DNA from: JBBDWJ01 sp040902925
Lineage (GTDB): Bacteria > Acidobacteriota > Terriglobia > Bryobacterales > UBA6623
Direction: 5' to 3'
Length of the DNA stretch: 17,303 nt
NCBI GenBank assembly: GCA_040902925.1
Contig: JBBDWJ010000245.1
Span: forward strand, 1-17,303
Positions 7,691-15,552 of this stretch are shown here, in pieces. The notes under the pieces are model-generated. The model was not told where the DNA came from. It saw nothing but the letters and a program-made list of their open reading frames with translations, and ran no database searches. A program made the position numbers and the translations under genes. How positions within the stretch are numbered: the stretch's first letter is position 1; each line of letters opens with the position of its first letter.

Positions 7691-10251
7691 GGTTTCGCGC
7701 TCTCGCTGATCTCCTCTACATCGCGCCCAAGGAGCATCTTCACGTGCTGAGACAAGATTTGCGCTACGCCATGCGCACCCTGGCGTCGAACCCTGGTTTT
7801 ACCGCGGTCGCCGCGCTATCGCTGGCGCTGGGCATCGGAGCGAACACGGCGATCTTCAGTCTGCTGAACAGCATTCTGTTGAGCGCCCTGCCGGTGGACA
7901 ACCCCCAGCAGCTCGTCATGTTGACCGACCCCGACTCGAGCGGCGTTTTCGTCGGATCGCAGAACGGCGAACGCAGCCTGTTGACCTTCGCGGAGTTCGA
8001 GCAGCTCAGGGACCAGTCCACGGCATTCTCCGGTCTCATGGCCTCGCAGAGCAGCCTCGATCGCACCCAGGCGCGCGTCGATGGAGGAGAACCTGAAGAG
8101 CTTCGCACGCGCATGGTATCGGCTGAATACTTTCGTACGCTGGGCGTGCCCGCGCTGCTGGGGCGAGTCTTCGAGGACCAGGACGGTCATGAAGGCAACG
8201 CGCCTTACGCAGTGATCAGCTACGACTACTGGCAGCGCCGTTTCGGCCGGCGGGCCGGCATTCTCGGTGTGCCGTTGGCGATGCGCGGCGGAATTTTCTC
8301 GATTATCGGCGTCACGCCGCCGTCGTTCTTTGGCGAAACGGTTGGCGAGCAGCCAGACGTCTGGCTGCCGTTGAGCATGCAAGCCGCCGTGCTGCCGGGC
8401 CGGGACTGGCTGCATGACAATCCCAGCAATGTCGAAAAAGTGATGTGGCTGCACGTTTTCGGCCGCCTCAAACCGGAAGCGCCAGTCGAACAAGCCGAGG
8501 CCGCAAGCAATGTGATCTTTCAACAAGGGCTGTCTGATTACTACGGCTCCGCGCTGGCGCCCGAAGTCCAGAAGCGCTTTCTCGATCAGCGGCTGAAGCT
8601 GCGCCCGGCCGCGACCGGCGCCTCGCGGCTTCGCGGCCAATTTTCCGAGCCGCTCTTCATGCTCTTGGCCGCATCGGGCGTCGTGCTGCTGATCGCCTGC
8701 GCGAACCTTGGCAATCTGCTGCTGGCGCGCACCACGGCGAGAAGCCGCGAGATCTCCGTGCGCCTGGCGCTGGGAGCCAGCCGCGGCCGCCTCGTCCGCC
8801 AGCTTCTCACCGAGGGTGGCGTTCTGGCGCTGCTGGGAGGCGTCGCCGGTCTGGCCGCGGCCTACCTGCTGCGAGCGGGCCTGCTGCGCTTGGTTTCAGA
8901 ATCAATTGCGCTGCCAGCCGCGCCGGATGCCCGAGTGCTGGCGTTTGTGTTCGCGCTAACGCTGGCGGCCGGGCTCATTCTCGGGATATTTCCCGCGTTG
9001 CGAACAACCAAGGTCGACGCCGCCGCCGGTCTGAAGGAACAAGGACGCGGCTTGACCGGCTCCGTTGCGTGGCTGCGCCTCGGTAAGTTCATCGTCATCG
9101 GCCAACTCGCCCTCTCGCTGCCGCTGCTCGTGGGCGCCTGTCTGCTTGTACAGACGCTCTACAATTTGCAGCGCGTCGATCTCGGTTATGCGAAAGAGCG
9201 GCTGCTGCTGGTCGAAGTGGAAGCGCAAGCCGCCGGATACGACGAGCTCCGCCGGCCGGCGCTGTTCGAGCGGCTGCTCGAACGGATTCGCGCCGTGCCG
9301 GGCGTACGCGCCGCGACCTATTCCGAGAATGGCCTTTTCGTCGGCACCGACTCTGGTGATCAAGTCATCGTGGAGGGCTACACGTCCAAGGGCGATAACG
9401 ATCGCGGCTCGCGCTACGACCACGTCGGACCCGACTATTTTTCGACCTTGGGCATTGCCGTTTTACAGGGCCGCGAGATCACCGCGGAAGACCAGCCTTC
9501 CAGCAACAGGGTGTGCGTCATCAATGAAGCCTTCGCGAAGCTGTTCTTCGAAGGCCGCCAGCCGCTCGGAATGCACGTCACGCAGGTTTACGGCAATCAA
9601 CGCAACACGTATCAGATCGTGGGTGTGGTGCGAGACGCCCGCGCCAACAGGATACGCGGCGATATCGAGCACCGCTTCTACGTGCCGGTGACGCAGCCGG
9701 TGAATACGCCGGACACGGCGAGATTCGCGATCCGCGCCGCCGCGGAAAACTCCAGCTTGATCGAGGGCGTCCGGCGGGCCATTCTGGAAATCGACCCGAA
9801 TCTGCCGCTGGCCTCCGCGCGCCCGCTCGAGGATCTTCTGAATGACCGCATGGTGCAGGACCGTCTTCTGGCGCGCCTGTCGATCGCCTTTGGGGTCGTG
9901 GCGCTGCTGCTCGCGGCGGTTGGCCTCTACGGCATCCTCTCGTACGGAGTCGCCAGGAGGACCAATGAAATCGGCATCCGCAAAGCGCTAGGCGCGCAGC
10001 ACAGCGCCGTGATATCGATGATCCTGCGCGAGACCGCGCTGCTGCTGGCAGTGGGGCTGGCCGCGGGAGTCGCCTTGTCCGCAATGGGAATGCGCCTGAT
10101 CACGAGCCGCCTCTACGGTCTGGCGCCGACGGATCCTATAGCGTTTGCCGTTGGAGCCGCCGTGCTGGCCGGAGTCGGGATCGTAGCGGCGTGGCTGCCG
10201 GCCTACCGCGCCTCACGCGTCGATCCGCTGGTCGCGTTGAGGCACGAATAA
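7582..10251 (+). CDS. ADOP-family ABC transporter permease (MacB/FtsX type), frameshifted at the N-terminus
   Basis: The open frame gives 889 residues, but the natural protein should begin at 7550 in another frame. The GTG at 7582 has no ribosome binding site and its first 30 residues resemble nothing; homology starts near WFRAL (37). Layout: end of the prefix domain to about 55; first transmembrane helix about 73-100 (LSLALGIGANTAIFSLLN); periplasmic MacB-like domain; FtsX three-helix block about 355-440 (EISVRLALGASRGRLVRQLL); second half from about 498 with its own helix and periplasmic domain; final FtsX block about 765-880 (NEIGIRKALGAQHSAV). That makes about eight helices, the duplicated ADOP plan. 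No ATPase is encoded nearby. The role is likely mechanotransmission or export at the inner membrane, substrate unknown. If the frameshift is real, a shorter protein could start at GTG 7744, just before LRQDLRYAM. Confidence 0.85.
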   Translation: MVLPGAVPPRVWRGNVVRLRRAGARRRGAWWAEASIWFRALADLLYIAPKEHLHVLRQDLRYAMRTLASNPGFTAVAALSLALGIGANTAIFSLLNSILLSALPVDNPQQLVMLTDPDSSGVFVGSQNGERSLLTFAEFEQLRDQSTAFSGLMASQSSLDRTQARVDGGEPEELRTRMVSAEYFRTLGVPALLGRVFEDQDGHEGNAPYAVISYDYWQRRFGRRAGILGVPLAMRGGIFSIIGVTPPSFFGETVGEQPDVWLPLSMQAAVLPGRDWLHDNPSNVEKVMWLHVFGRLKPEAPVEQAEAASNVIFQQGLSDYYGSALAPEVQKRFLDQRLKLRPAATGASRLRGQFSEPLFMLLAASGVVLLIACANLGNLLLARTTARSREISVRLALGASRGRLVRQLLTEGGVLALLGGVAGLAAAYLLRAGLLRLVSESIALPAAPDARVLAFVFALTLAAGLILGIFPALRTTKVDAAAGLKEQGRGLTGSVAWLRLGKFIVIGQLALSLPLLVGACLLVQTLYNLQRVDLGYAKERLLLVEVEAQAAGYDELRRPALFERLLERIRAVPGVRAATYSENGLFVGTDSGDQVIVEGYTSKGDNDRGSRYDHVGPDYFSTLGIAVLQGREITAEDQPSSNRVCVINEAFAKLFFEGRQPLGMHVTQVYGNQRNTYQIVGVVRDARANRIRGDIEHRFYVPVTQPVNTPDTARFAIRAAAENSSLIEGVRRAILEIDPNLPLASARPLEDLLNDRMVQDRLLARLSIAFGVVALLLAAVGLYGILSYGVARRTNEIGIRKALGAQHSAVISMILRETALLLAVGLAAGVALSAMGMRLITSRLYGLAPTDPIAFAVGAAVLAGVGIVAAWLPAYRASRVDPLVALRHE

Positions 10252-10347
10252 TATCGCAGAGACTATGCAGGGTGCGGAATCTCGGGAAGGAGGTACTGCA
10301 TCCCCGCCAGAGCTGCGCGCCACGAACCCAGGCGGCGCGGCGTGAGC

Positions 10348-13005
10348 TCACTCCTTCCGAAGCGTCTCCGCCGGATTCAACCGCGCTACCCTCAACGCCG
10401 GCAAAAAACTCGCCAGGCTCACAATCAACATCAAACAAACCGCAACCGCGCCGAAAATCCAGGGGTCGTCCATACTGACACCCCAAACCAGGCTCGCGAT
10501 CACCGAAGCGCTCATCCAGGCGCCAGCGCCGCCAACGAATACCCCCGCCAGCCCCAGACCCAACCCCGGCAAAGCGACCGAGCGCACCGCCTGCGATCCG
10601 GTCGCGCCGAGGGCCAACCGGATTCCCATTTCGCGCGTGCGCTCGACCACCGTGTTCGCGATCAAACCATAGAGCCCGACCGCGGCAAGCACCAAAGCGA
10701 GCCCCGCCAGCGTCCCCAATAAGACCACGCGAAAACGCTGCCCCGCCAGCACTCCGCCCCGAACCTCATCCATCGTGCGAAATCCCGCAAACGGCAGTTG
10801 CGGATCAACCGCGGCAACCGAGTTCTGGATATGCCCGATGAGCCCTTGCTGTGGCCCCGTGGTGCGCACAATCCAACTGGGCTGAAACCAAGTATGAACC
10901 AGCGGCATGAAACCTTCGCTGGTCTGGGCTACCGGCATATAGACGGACGGCAGTTCCCGCAGCAGCGGGCCTTGGGCCCCCGCGTTCATCTGTTGCACGT
11001 CGCCGACAACACCCACGACCTGGCGCTCCAAACCGCTAATCTTGAGAAACGCGCCAACAGGCTCATCGCCGTCCATATACCACTCGACGAACGCCTCATT
11101 GACCAGCACAACTTTGGTTGCATCGGCGGTGTCCGTCTCGCGAAGCAAGCGGCCCTGTACCAACGGGATTCGCAGCGCTCTGAAGTAATCCGGCGTGACG
11201 TAAGCCATGTTCGTGATCGGAGTCCGGCCTTCCTCGCGCACACCGGGACGCTCGAAGGGCAGGTTAAACCCGAACTGGAAGGGCAGGCTCAGTCCCACGG
11301 CCGCCGATTCCACGCCGGGAAGCTCGCGAATGCGGTCCAGGCTTTCGTTGAATAGCCGCGCAACGCTCGAAGTCGTCTTATACCGCGCGTCCTGCAAAGG
11401 GACTTGCGCCGTCATCACGTTCGTCGAATCAAACCCCGGATCCAAGCCCTGCAAGCGGGCGTAGCTGCGAATGAGCGCACCCGCATTGACCAGCAGAACC
11501 ATGACCAGCGCGACTTCACCCGCGACCATCGCGCGGCGCATCCAGCGACGCCGCCCGCCGGCAACGGAGCGGCTGGCGCTCTCGGTCAAGCCGGACCGCA
11601 CATCCAGGCGGCAAGCCTGAATCGCCGGCGCGAGTCCGAACAGCACCGCCGCCGACAATGCCGTGAGGAGAGTCACCCCGAGCACCCGCCCGTCAATCGC
11701 CAAAGGCTGCCACATACCAAACTGGCCGGCGCCTAGAATTTCGAGCGCGCGTAGCCCTGCGTATCCGAGAACCACGCCGGCAACGCCTCCCAGCAGCCCC
11801 AGTACGATGGCTTCCGTCAGCAGTTGCCGCAACACCGCTCCCCGGCCACCGCCCAGCGCCATGCGCGTGGCGATTTCATGCTGCCGTTCGCCGACTCGAG
11901 CGAGCAGCAGCCCGGCTATGTTGACACAGCCAATCAGAAGCACCGCGCCCACCGCACCCCATAGCAGCAACAGCGTGTCGCGGATGCCTCGCGTCAGGCT
12001 TTCCTGCAACGGGAGGATCGCGAAATAGGCTTCAACTCCGTCAGGCTTGTCGTCTTGGAGGAGGCCCGCGCCCACCGCGCGAATCTGAGCCTGCGCTTCG
12101 GGCCAACTGGTTTCTTGCGGAAGACGAACCGTGATTTCGTAGTTCGTGCCGCTGCCTTCTCCAGTTCGCGAGGGTCGCAACGGAGTCCAAACGTCCGCCG
12201 GAACAGTCGACTGAAATCCGGGCGGAGCGACTCCAACGACGGTGAACGGCTCGCCCCGCAACAGGATCGATTCCCCGATAGCCTCGGTCTCTTCGCCGAA
12301 CAGCCGTTTCCAAAGCGGATAGCTCAGCACCGTGACCGCAGCGCCTCCGGGGACATCCTCCTGCGCCGTAAACTCACGCCCGCGCAGCAGACTCACGCCA
12401 AGCACGCGAAAGAACCCCGCGCCAACACGCTGTTGCGAGACGTATTCGACCTGATCGCCGCTCACCAGGCTGACGCCTTGCCGCCAATTGTTATGGACGA
12501 CGGTGTCGATGCTCGTCACTCCGTCCCGGATTCCTTCCCAAGTCGCTCCGGTGTGGGCATTTTGCATGCCCCCTCCCCCGGCCGTGCGAACTTGCACCAC
12601 CAAACTCCCCAGCCGATCCGGCTCCGGATAGGGCAGCGGCCGCAGCAATACAGTATCGACCACGCTATAGATGGCGGTGTTGGCGCCGATGCAAAGCGCC
12701 AAGGTCACGATCGCCGTGACCGCGAACACCGGGCTCCTGCGCAAAGTCCGAAGCGCGAAGCGAACGTTGCGCGCAAGCTCATCGGACCAGCGCAAGCCCC
12801 GCGACTGCCGGCACTCCTCGCGAACGCGCTCCACCCCGCCGAACTCCAGCCGCGCCCGCCGTTCGGCCTCCCCACGCGGCACGCCCGACCGCACCAGATC
12901 TTCGGTGTACGCCTCCATATGGAAACGCAACTCCGAAGACATCTCCCGCTCAAAACGCCGACGCCCGAAAAACGACCTCAGAAAATCACCAAGCCGGAAA
13001 AACAT
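10348..13005 (-). CDS. ADOP-family ABC transporter permease, second copy
   Basis: An intact 885-residue ADOP permease. I chose ATG 13005 rather than the upstream frame opening at 13071: it lies 5 bases after the PadR stop, has GGAGGAGA (13016-13023) about 10 bases upstream, and gives the standard start MFFRLGDFLRSFFGRRRFE. Residues 1-75 form the other ADOP prefix domain, with the pattern EMSSELRFHMEAYTEDLVRSG, then EAERRARLEFGG. Then come the first helix (about 90-120, LALCIGANTAIYSVVD), a periplasmic domain, an FtsX block at about 342-420 (HEIATRMALGGGRGAVLRQLL), the second half from about 483, and the final FtsX block at about 760-875 (REMGIRLALGATGSQAV). It ends in NPAETLRKE. It shares its plan but not its prefix with the permease at 7582-10251, and the two genes converge 96 bases apart. 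No partner ATPase is present. Substrate unknown. Confidence 0.93.
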   Translation of the reverse strand: MFFRLGDFLRSFFGRRRFEREMSSELRFHMEAYTEDLVRSGVPRGEAERRARLEFGGVERVREECRQSRGLRWSDELARNVRFALRTLRRSPVFAVTAIVTLALCIGANTAIYSVVDTVLLRPLPYPEPDRLGSLVVQVRTAGGGGMQNAHTGATWEGIRDGVTSIDTVVHNNWRQGVSLVSGDQVEYVSQQRVGAGFFRVLGVSLLRGREFTAQEDVPGGAAVTVLSYPLWKRLFGEETEAIGESILLRGEPFTVVGVAPPGFQSTVPADVWTPLRPSRTGEGSGTNYEITVRLPQETSWPEAQAQIRAVGAGLLQDDKPDGVEAYFAILPLQESLTRGIRDTLLLLWGAVGAVLLIGCVNIAGLLLARVGERQHEIATRMALGGGRGAVLRQLLTEAIVLGLLGGVAGVVLGYAGLRALEILGAGQFGMWQPLAIDGRVLGVTLLTALSAAVLFGLAPAIQACRLDVRSGLTESASRSVAGGRRRWMRRAMVAGEVALVMVLLVNAGALIRSYARLQGLDPGFDSTNVMTAQVPLQDARYKTTSSVARLFNESLDRIRELPGVESAAVGLSLPFQFGFNLPFERPGVREEGRTPITNMAYVTPDYFRALRIPLVQGRLLRETDTADATKVVLVNEAFVEWYMDGDEPVGAFLKISGLERQVVGVVGDVQQMNAGAQGPLLRELPSVYMPVAQTSEGFMPLVHTWFQPSWIVRTTGPQQGLIGHIQNSVAAVDPQLPFAGFRTMDEVRGGVLAGQRFRVVLLGTLAGLALVLAAVGLYGLIANTVVERTREMGIRLALGATGSQAVRSVALPGLGLGLAGVFVGGAGAWMSASVIASLVWGVSMDDPWIFGAVAVCLMLIVSLASFLPALRVARLNPAETLRKE

Positions 13006-13010
13006 GGCAA

Positions 13011-13346
13011 TCAAATCTCCTCCGGCAGAGCCCGAAGCACATGCCCCACCGCCGCCGAAAGCCGCTCCCACTCCGCCGTTTCCTTCGCCAGCCGCCGAAC
13101 TCCGGCCCGAGTCAGCCGATAGAACTTGGCCCGCCGGTTGTTCTCCGACACACCCCAGGAAGACTGAATCAACCCTTGGTGTTCAAGCCGGTAAAGCGCC
13201 GGGTAAAGCGAGCCCTGCTCGATCTGCAACAGATCCTTCGAGATCTGCTGAATCCGAAGCAGAACCCCATAGCCATGCAAAGGCCCCAGAGAAACGGCCT
13301 TGAGGATCAGCATGTCCAAGGTGCCGGGAAGCAATTCAGGAGGCAT
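13011..13346 (-). CDS. PadR family transcriptional regulator (PGTLDMLIL subfamily)
   Basis: A 111-residue PadR repressor with the full ADOP-associated signature: PGTLDMLILKAV (7-18), HGYGVLLRI (24-32), GSLYPALYRLEHQGLI (45-60), then RRAKFYRLTRAG and an EWERL helix. It is the first gene of a two-gene operon; the permease ATG follows 5 bases after its stop. Its ATG has AGGAGA (13354-13359) 7 bases upstream, and that site is part of an inverted repeat, so repressor binding and translation signals overlap. It probably represses its own operon and responds to an unknown small molecule. Confidence 0.95.
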   Translation of the reverse strand: MPPELLPGTLDMLILKAVSLGPLHGYGVLLRIQQISKDLLQIEQGSLYPALYRLEHQGLIQSSWGVSENNRRAKFYRLTRAGVRRLAKETAEWERLSAAVGHVLRALPEEI

Positions 13347-13358
13347 CAGATCTACTCT

Positions 13359-13373
13359 CCTAGATAGACTAGG
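13359..13373 (-). promoter_or_regulatory. Operator-like palindrome upstream of the second PadR
   Basis: CCTAG and CTAGG form a perfect inverted repeat with a 5-base spacer. It lies between the -10 box and the start codon and overlaps the ribosome binding site. It differs in sequence and spacing from the palindrome before the first PadR. PadR binding is inferred from position. Confidence 0.5.
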
Positions 13374-13378
13374 AATAC

Positions 13379-13407
13379 AATAAAACGTGAGCAGGGTTCC
13401 GTGTCAA
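13379..13407 (-). promoter_or_regulatory. Sigma70-type promoter of the second PadR-ADOP operon
   Basis: Read on the minus strand, TTGACA (13407-13402) and TTTATT (13384-13379) are exactly 17 bases apart. The -35 is perfect and the -10 matches at four of six positions. Transcription would start near 13372, inside the CCTAG/CTAGG palindrome, as expected for a repressed promoter. Confidence 0.65.
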
Positions 13408-13693
13408 GCAAGTTTTTGAGATTGCGGCGCAAGGCCGAGCTTCGAAACGTGGGCAGGCACGCCATTCGAGACGTGGGGCAGGCATGTTGCCTGCCTCATG
13501 CTCCCTGAATGGAAGGCAGGCGCAGGAGCCCTAGGTCAGGCGTGCTATGAATCAAAGGAGGGGGTTACAGAACGGGTTCGGGTTCCGCAGCTCGGGAAGC
13601 CGCACAAAGAAAACATAAATTCGACCAAACGAACCCAATTATGTCGTTTATTTTCAACAAACGTTACATTTCGACGGCGGCAAAACCTGCGCC
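13408..13693. other. Intergenic region with repeats, no gene
   Basis: Together with the promoter and operator to its left, this forms a gap of about 350 bases between the second PadR and the SMP-30-like gene. It holds three GGCAGGC words, one of them in a perfect hairpin (13475-13497), and an AT-rich stretch at about 13609-13675. A 67-codon frame on the plus strand (13498-13701) has no ribosome binding site or family motif and is not called. Confidence 0.5.
13475..13497. repeat. GGCAGGC palindromic hairpin
   Basis: GGCAGGC (13477-13483) and GCCTGCC (13489-13495) pair perfectly around the loop ATGTT; a flanking G-T and G-C extend the stem to 9. GTGGGCAGGCA also occurs at 13449-13459 and GGCAGGCG at 13515-13522, so this is probably a dispersed intergenic palindrome. 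It has no T-run. It might end transcripts from the SMP-30-like gene, whose stop is about 200 bases away, but that is weak. Confidence 0.55.
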
Positions 13694-14773
13694 TCACGTG
13701 ATATGCGCGCCCTGCGTTTCGACGTAAACGGCGTAGAGCGACTGGCTGCCGGCCATGAACAAGCGGTTGCGCTTGCGGCCGCCGAAGCAGAGATTGGCGC
13801 ACATCTCGGGCAGCTTGATCAAACCGATGCGCTTGCCGTCGGGCGCGAAGATATGTACGCCGTCATAGCCCGCGCCGACCCAGCCAGCGCCGACCCAGAC
13901 ATTGCCGTCCACATCGGCGCGAATACCGTCGGCGAGGCCCGCGCCCAGTCCGGCCATTTCCATGGAAACGAACTGCCGGCCGTTGCTGAGTTTCTTTTCG
14001 CCCGCGACGTCCCATACTTTGATGATCTTGGGCGCCTCCGGGTAATGCGTCGCGCCGGTGTCGGCGACGTAGAGCATTTTGTAGTCGGGTGAGAAGCACA
14101 GGCCGTTGGGCTTGAAAATTTCGTCGGTGACAAGCTGGATCTCGCCGCTTTTGCCGTCCACGCGATAAACGGCTTCCTTGATTTCGAGCGGCCCCTTGTT
14201 GCCTTCGTAGTGCATCAGGCTGCCATAGCCGGGGTCGGTGAACCAGATGTCTCCGTTGGGGTGTACGACGGCGTCGTTGGGGGCATTGAGCCGCTTACCC
14301 TGCCACTTGTCGGCGATGACGGAGATCGATCCATCGTGCTCGTAACGGGCGACGCGGCGGTTACCGTGTTCGCAGGAAAGCTGCCGCCCTTGGTAGTCGA
14401 AGGTGTTGCCGTTACTGTTGCCGGCGGGCTGGCGAAATACGCTGACGTGGCCGTCGTCTTCGATCCAGCGCAACTGGCGGTCGTTGGGAATATCGCTCCA
14501 GACCAGGTAGCGGCCGACGCCGTTCCAAGCCGTGCCCTCGGCCCACAGCGTGCCGGTATAGAGCCGCTGAATCGGCGTGTTGCCCAGCTTGTATTTGGCA
14601 AAGCGCGGGTCGATCACGATAATGTCGGGGTCGGGATAGCGCGTCGGGTTGTTGCCGCTCCAGTCGCGCTGCTGGGCCCGGCCCGAGGCGGCTGCAAGCC
14701 CCGCGCCGGCGGCGGCGGCCAAAAACGAACGGCGGTTGAGGGACGGTTTGGTCCCGTTGGGATGAGACGGCAT
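13694..14773 (-). CDS. Tat-exported SMP-30/gluconolactonase/LRE family protein
   Basis: A 359-residue six-bladed beta-propeller hydrolase, probably a periplasmic sugar-lactonase-like enzyme. The N-terminus carries a twin-arginine signal (NRRSFL at 13-18, then an Ala-rich segment to about 33), so it is exported folded with its metal bound. The likely metal ligands of the family are all present: Glu79 (LWAEGTAW), Asn223 (KPNGLCF) and Asp282 (LADGIRAD). Asn166 and Asp167 (NAPNDAVV) correspond to the substrate-side pair of SMP-30. Length and C-terminus look complete. The ATG has GAGGAG about 7 bases upstream. It is transcribed alone; the next gene upstream diverges. The lactone substrate cannot be told from sequence; sugar acid lactones are the usual guess. 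Confidence 0.9.
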   Translation of the reverse strand: MPSHPNGTKPSLNRRSFLAAAAGAGLAAASGRAQQRDWSGNNPTRYPDPDIIVIDPRFAKYKLGNTPIQRLYTGTLWAEGTAWNGVGRYLVWSDIPNDRQLRWIEDDGHVSVFRQPAGNSNGNTFDYQGRQLSCEHGNRRVARYEHDGSISVIADKWQGKRLNAPNDAVVHPNGDIWFTDPGYGSLMHYEGNKGPLEIKEAVYRVDGKSGEIQLVTDEIFKPNGLCFSPDYKMLYVADTGATHYPEAPKIIKVWDVAGEKKLSNGRQFVSMEMAGLGAGLADGIRADVDGNVWVGAGWVGAGYDGVHIFAPDGKRIGLIKLPEMCANLCFGGRKRNRLFMAGSQSLYAVYVETQGAHIT

Positions 14774-14805
14774 CGATCACTCCTCAGAGAAGCAATGGAC
14801 TGGAG

Positions 14806-14832
14806 AGTATACAACAAACTTAGGTTGCAACC
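14806..14832 (-). promoter_or_regulatory. Possible promoter and palindromic site of the SMP-30-like gene
   Basis: On the minus strand, TATACT (14811-14806) is a good -10 box about 33 bases before the start codon. No good -35 is present at the right spacing. Instead a perfect 10-base palindrome, GGTTGCAACC (14823-14832), sits just upstream of the -10, in the place of an activator or repressor half-site. This could be a regulated promoter without a strong -35. Confidence 0.4.
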
Positions 14833-14934
14833 CAGACTCCTGTTTGGCTTTCACGTTACGATGTGTTCCGATCACAAGGACAGCAGGCTCGAGCCAGGCG
14901 GAAGAAGCCCGATGATTGAGCCACACGGCAAACA

Positions 14935-15471
14935 GTGAATTGGAAGCCATGCCAGCTTGGTGGACATACGTTCGACCTTGGCCACTTGCATCCGCGAACG
15001 GTAACCTATGTGCAGCCCGCGCGCCGTGACAAACCGGAGCGAGTCTATTCGGTCAACGTGAACTATTCGCTGCATTGCTTCACGCGAAGTTTGGTGGATG
15101 GCGAGGTCGCCGATCCCACCAAATACTACAGTGATGACCGTGAAACCCGCATCTTTGATGAGCGGCGCTACGAACTTTCACTCAGGCTACCGAGCATCAT
15201 AGACGACTTGATGTCGTTCAAATGCTTCCACACCGGCCGTGGGAATTTCTTCACGGTGCGGATCCTTGACGAGCAAGGCAGCAGGGTTGAATACGAGATA
15301 TATTTCACCGCTTCACGCTCGTCGAATAGGGGTATCGTTAACCTTTTTGTTCAGAGTGCGTACGTCCGTGACCAAGCCCACCAGAATCGGCCAAGGCGGC
15401 GGCCCGCCATACGGTTCGACATTATCCTTCACAACGTATTGAACAACCGCGAAATCAGAGAGCCGCGCTAA
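14935..15471 (+). CDS. Conserved-looking protein of unknown function, 178 residues
   Basis: I cannot assign a function. It is a soluble mixed protein with no signal peptide or membrane segment. The central part reads like an ordered domain: VNVNYSLHCFTRS (about 41-53), DDRETRIFDERRYELSLRLP (about 67-86), FKCFHTGRGNFFTVRI, then YEIYFTASR and VNLFVQSAYVRD near the end. Its many His and Cys residues are scattered and form no classical zinc motif. The start is GTG 14935: the frame opens only after a TGA at 14917-14919, and no other start lies near. It has no clear ribosome binding site. By eye its GC content is near one half in sampled blocks, lower than the GC-rich neighbours, which suggests recent acquisition. 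It stands alone, followed 4 bases after its stop by a strong hairpin. Confidence 0.7.
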   Translation: MNWKPCQLGGHTFDLGHLHPRTVTYVQPARRDKPERVYSVNVNYSLHCFTRSLVDGEVADPTKYYSDDRETRIFDERRYELSLRLPSIIDDLMSFKCFHTGRGNFFTVRILDEQGSRVEYEIYFTASRSSNRGIVNLFVQSAYVRDQAHQNRPRRRPAIRFDIILHNVLNNREIREPR

Positions 15472-15475
15472 ACAA

Positions 15476-15495
15476 CTACCGGCTAAAGCCGGTAG
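15476..15495 (+). terminator. Strong hairpin after the unknown gene (terminator or mobile-element end)
   Basis: CTACCGGC (15476-15483) and GCCGGTAG (15488-15495) pair perfectly around the loop TAAA, just after the stop codon at 15471. It may end the upstream transcript, although only GTTGATTTA follows and there is no proper T-run. GGCTAAAGCC hairpins are also typical of IS200/IS605-type ends and related REP palindromes, so it could be the remnant of such an element. Confidence 0.55.
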
Positions 15496-15552
15496 GTTGA
15501 TTTACGACTGAAAGGCGGTGGGATTAGACCTGGCGGACTGAGCTAAACATGG

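Noticed and set aside
10252..10347. Terminator between the convergent ADOP genes
   Set aside because: Only imperfect GC-rich pairing (GCTGCGCGCC with GGCGGCGCGGC) and no T-run on either strand.
13006..13071. Upstream start for the second ADOP permease
   Set aside because: It would overlap the PadR gene and add Gly/Ala-rich residues; ATG 13005 has a good ribosome binding site and gives the standard family N-terminus.
14210..14938. 242-codon open frame on the plus strand
   Set aside because: Mostly antisense to the SMP-30-like gene, with no recognisable motif.
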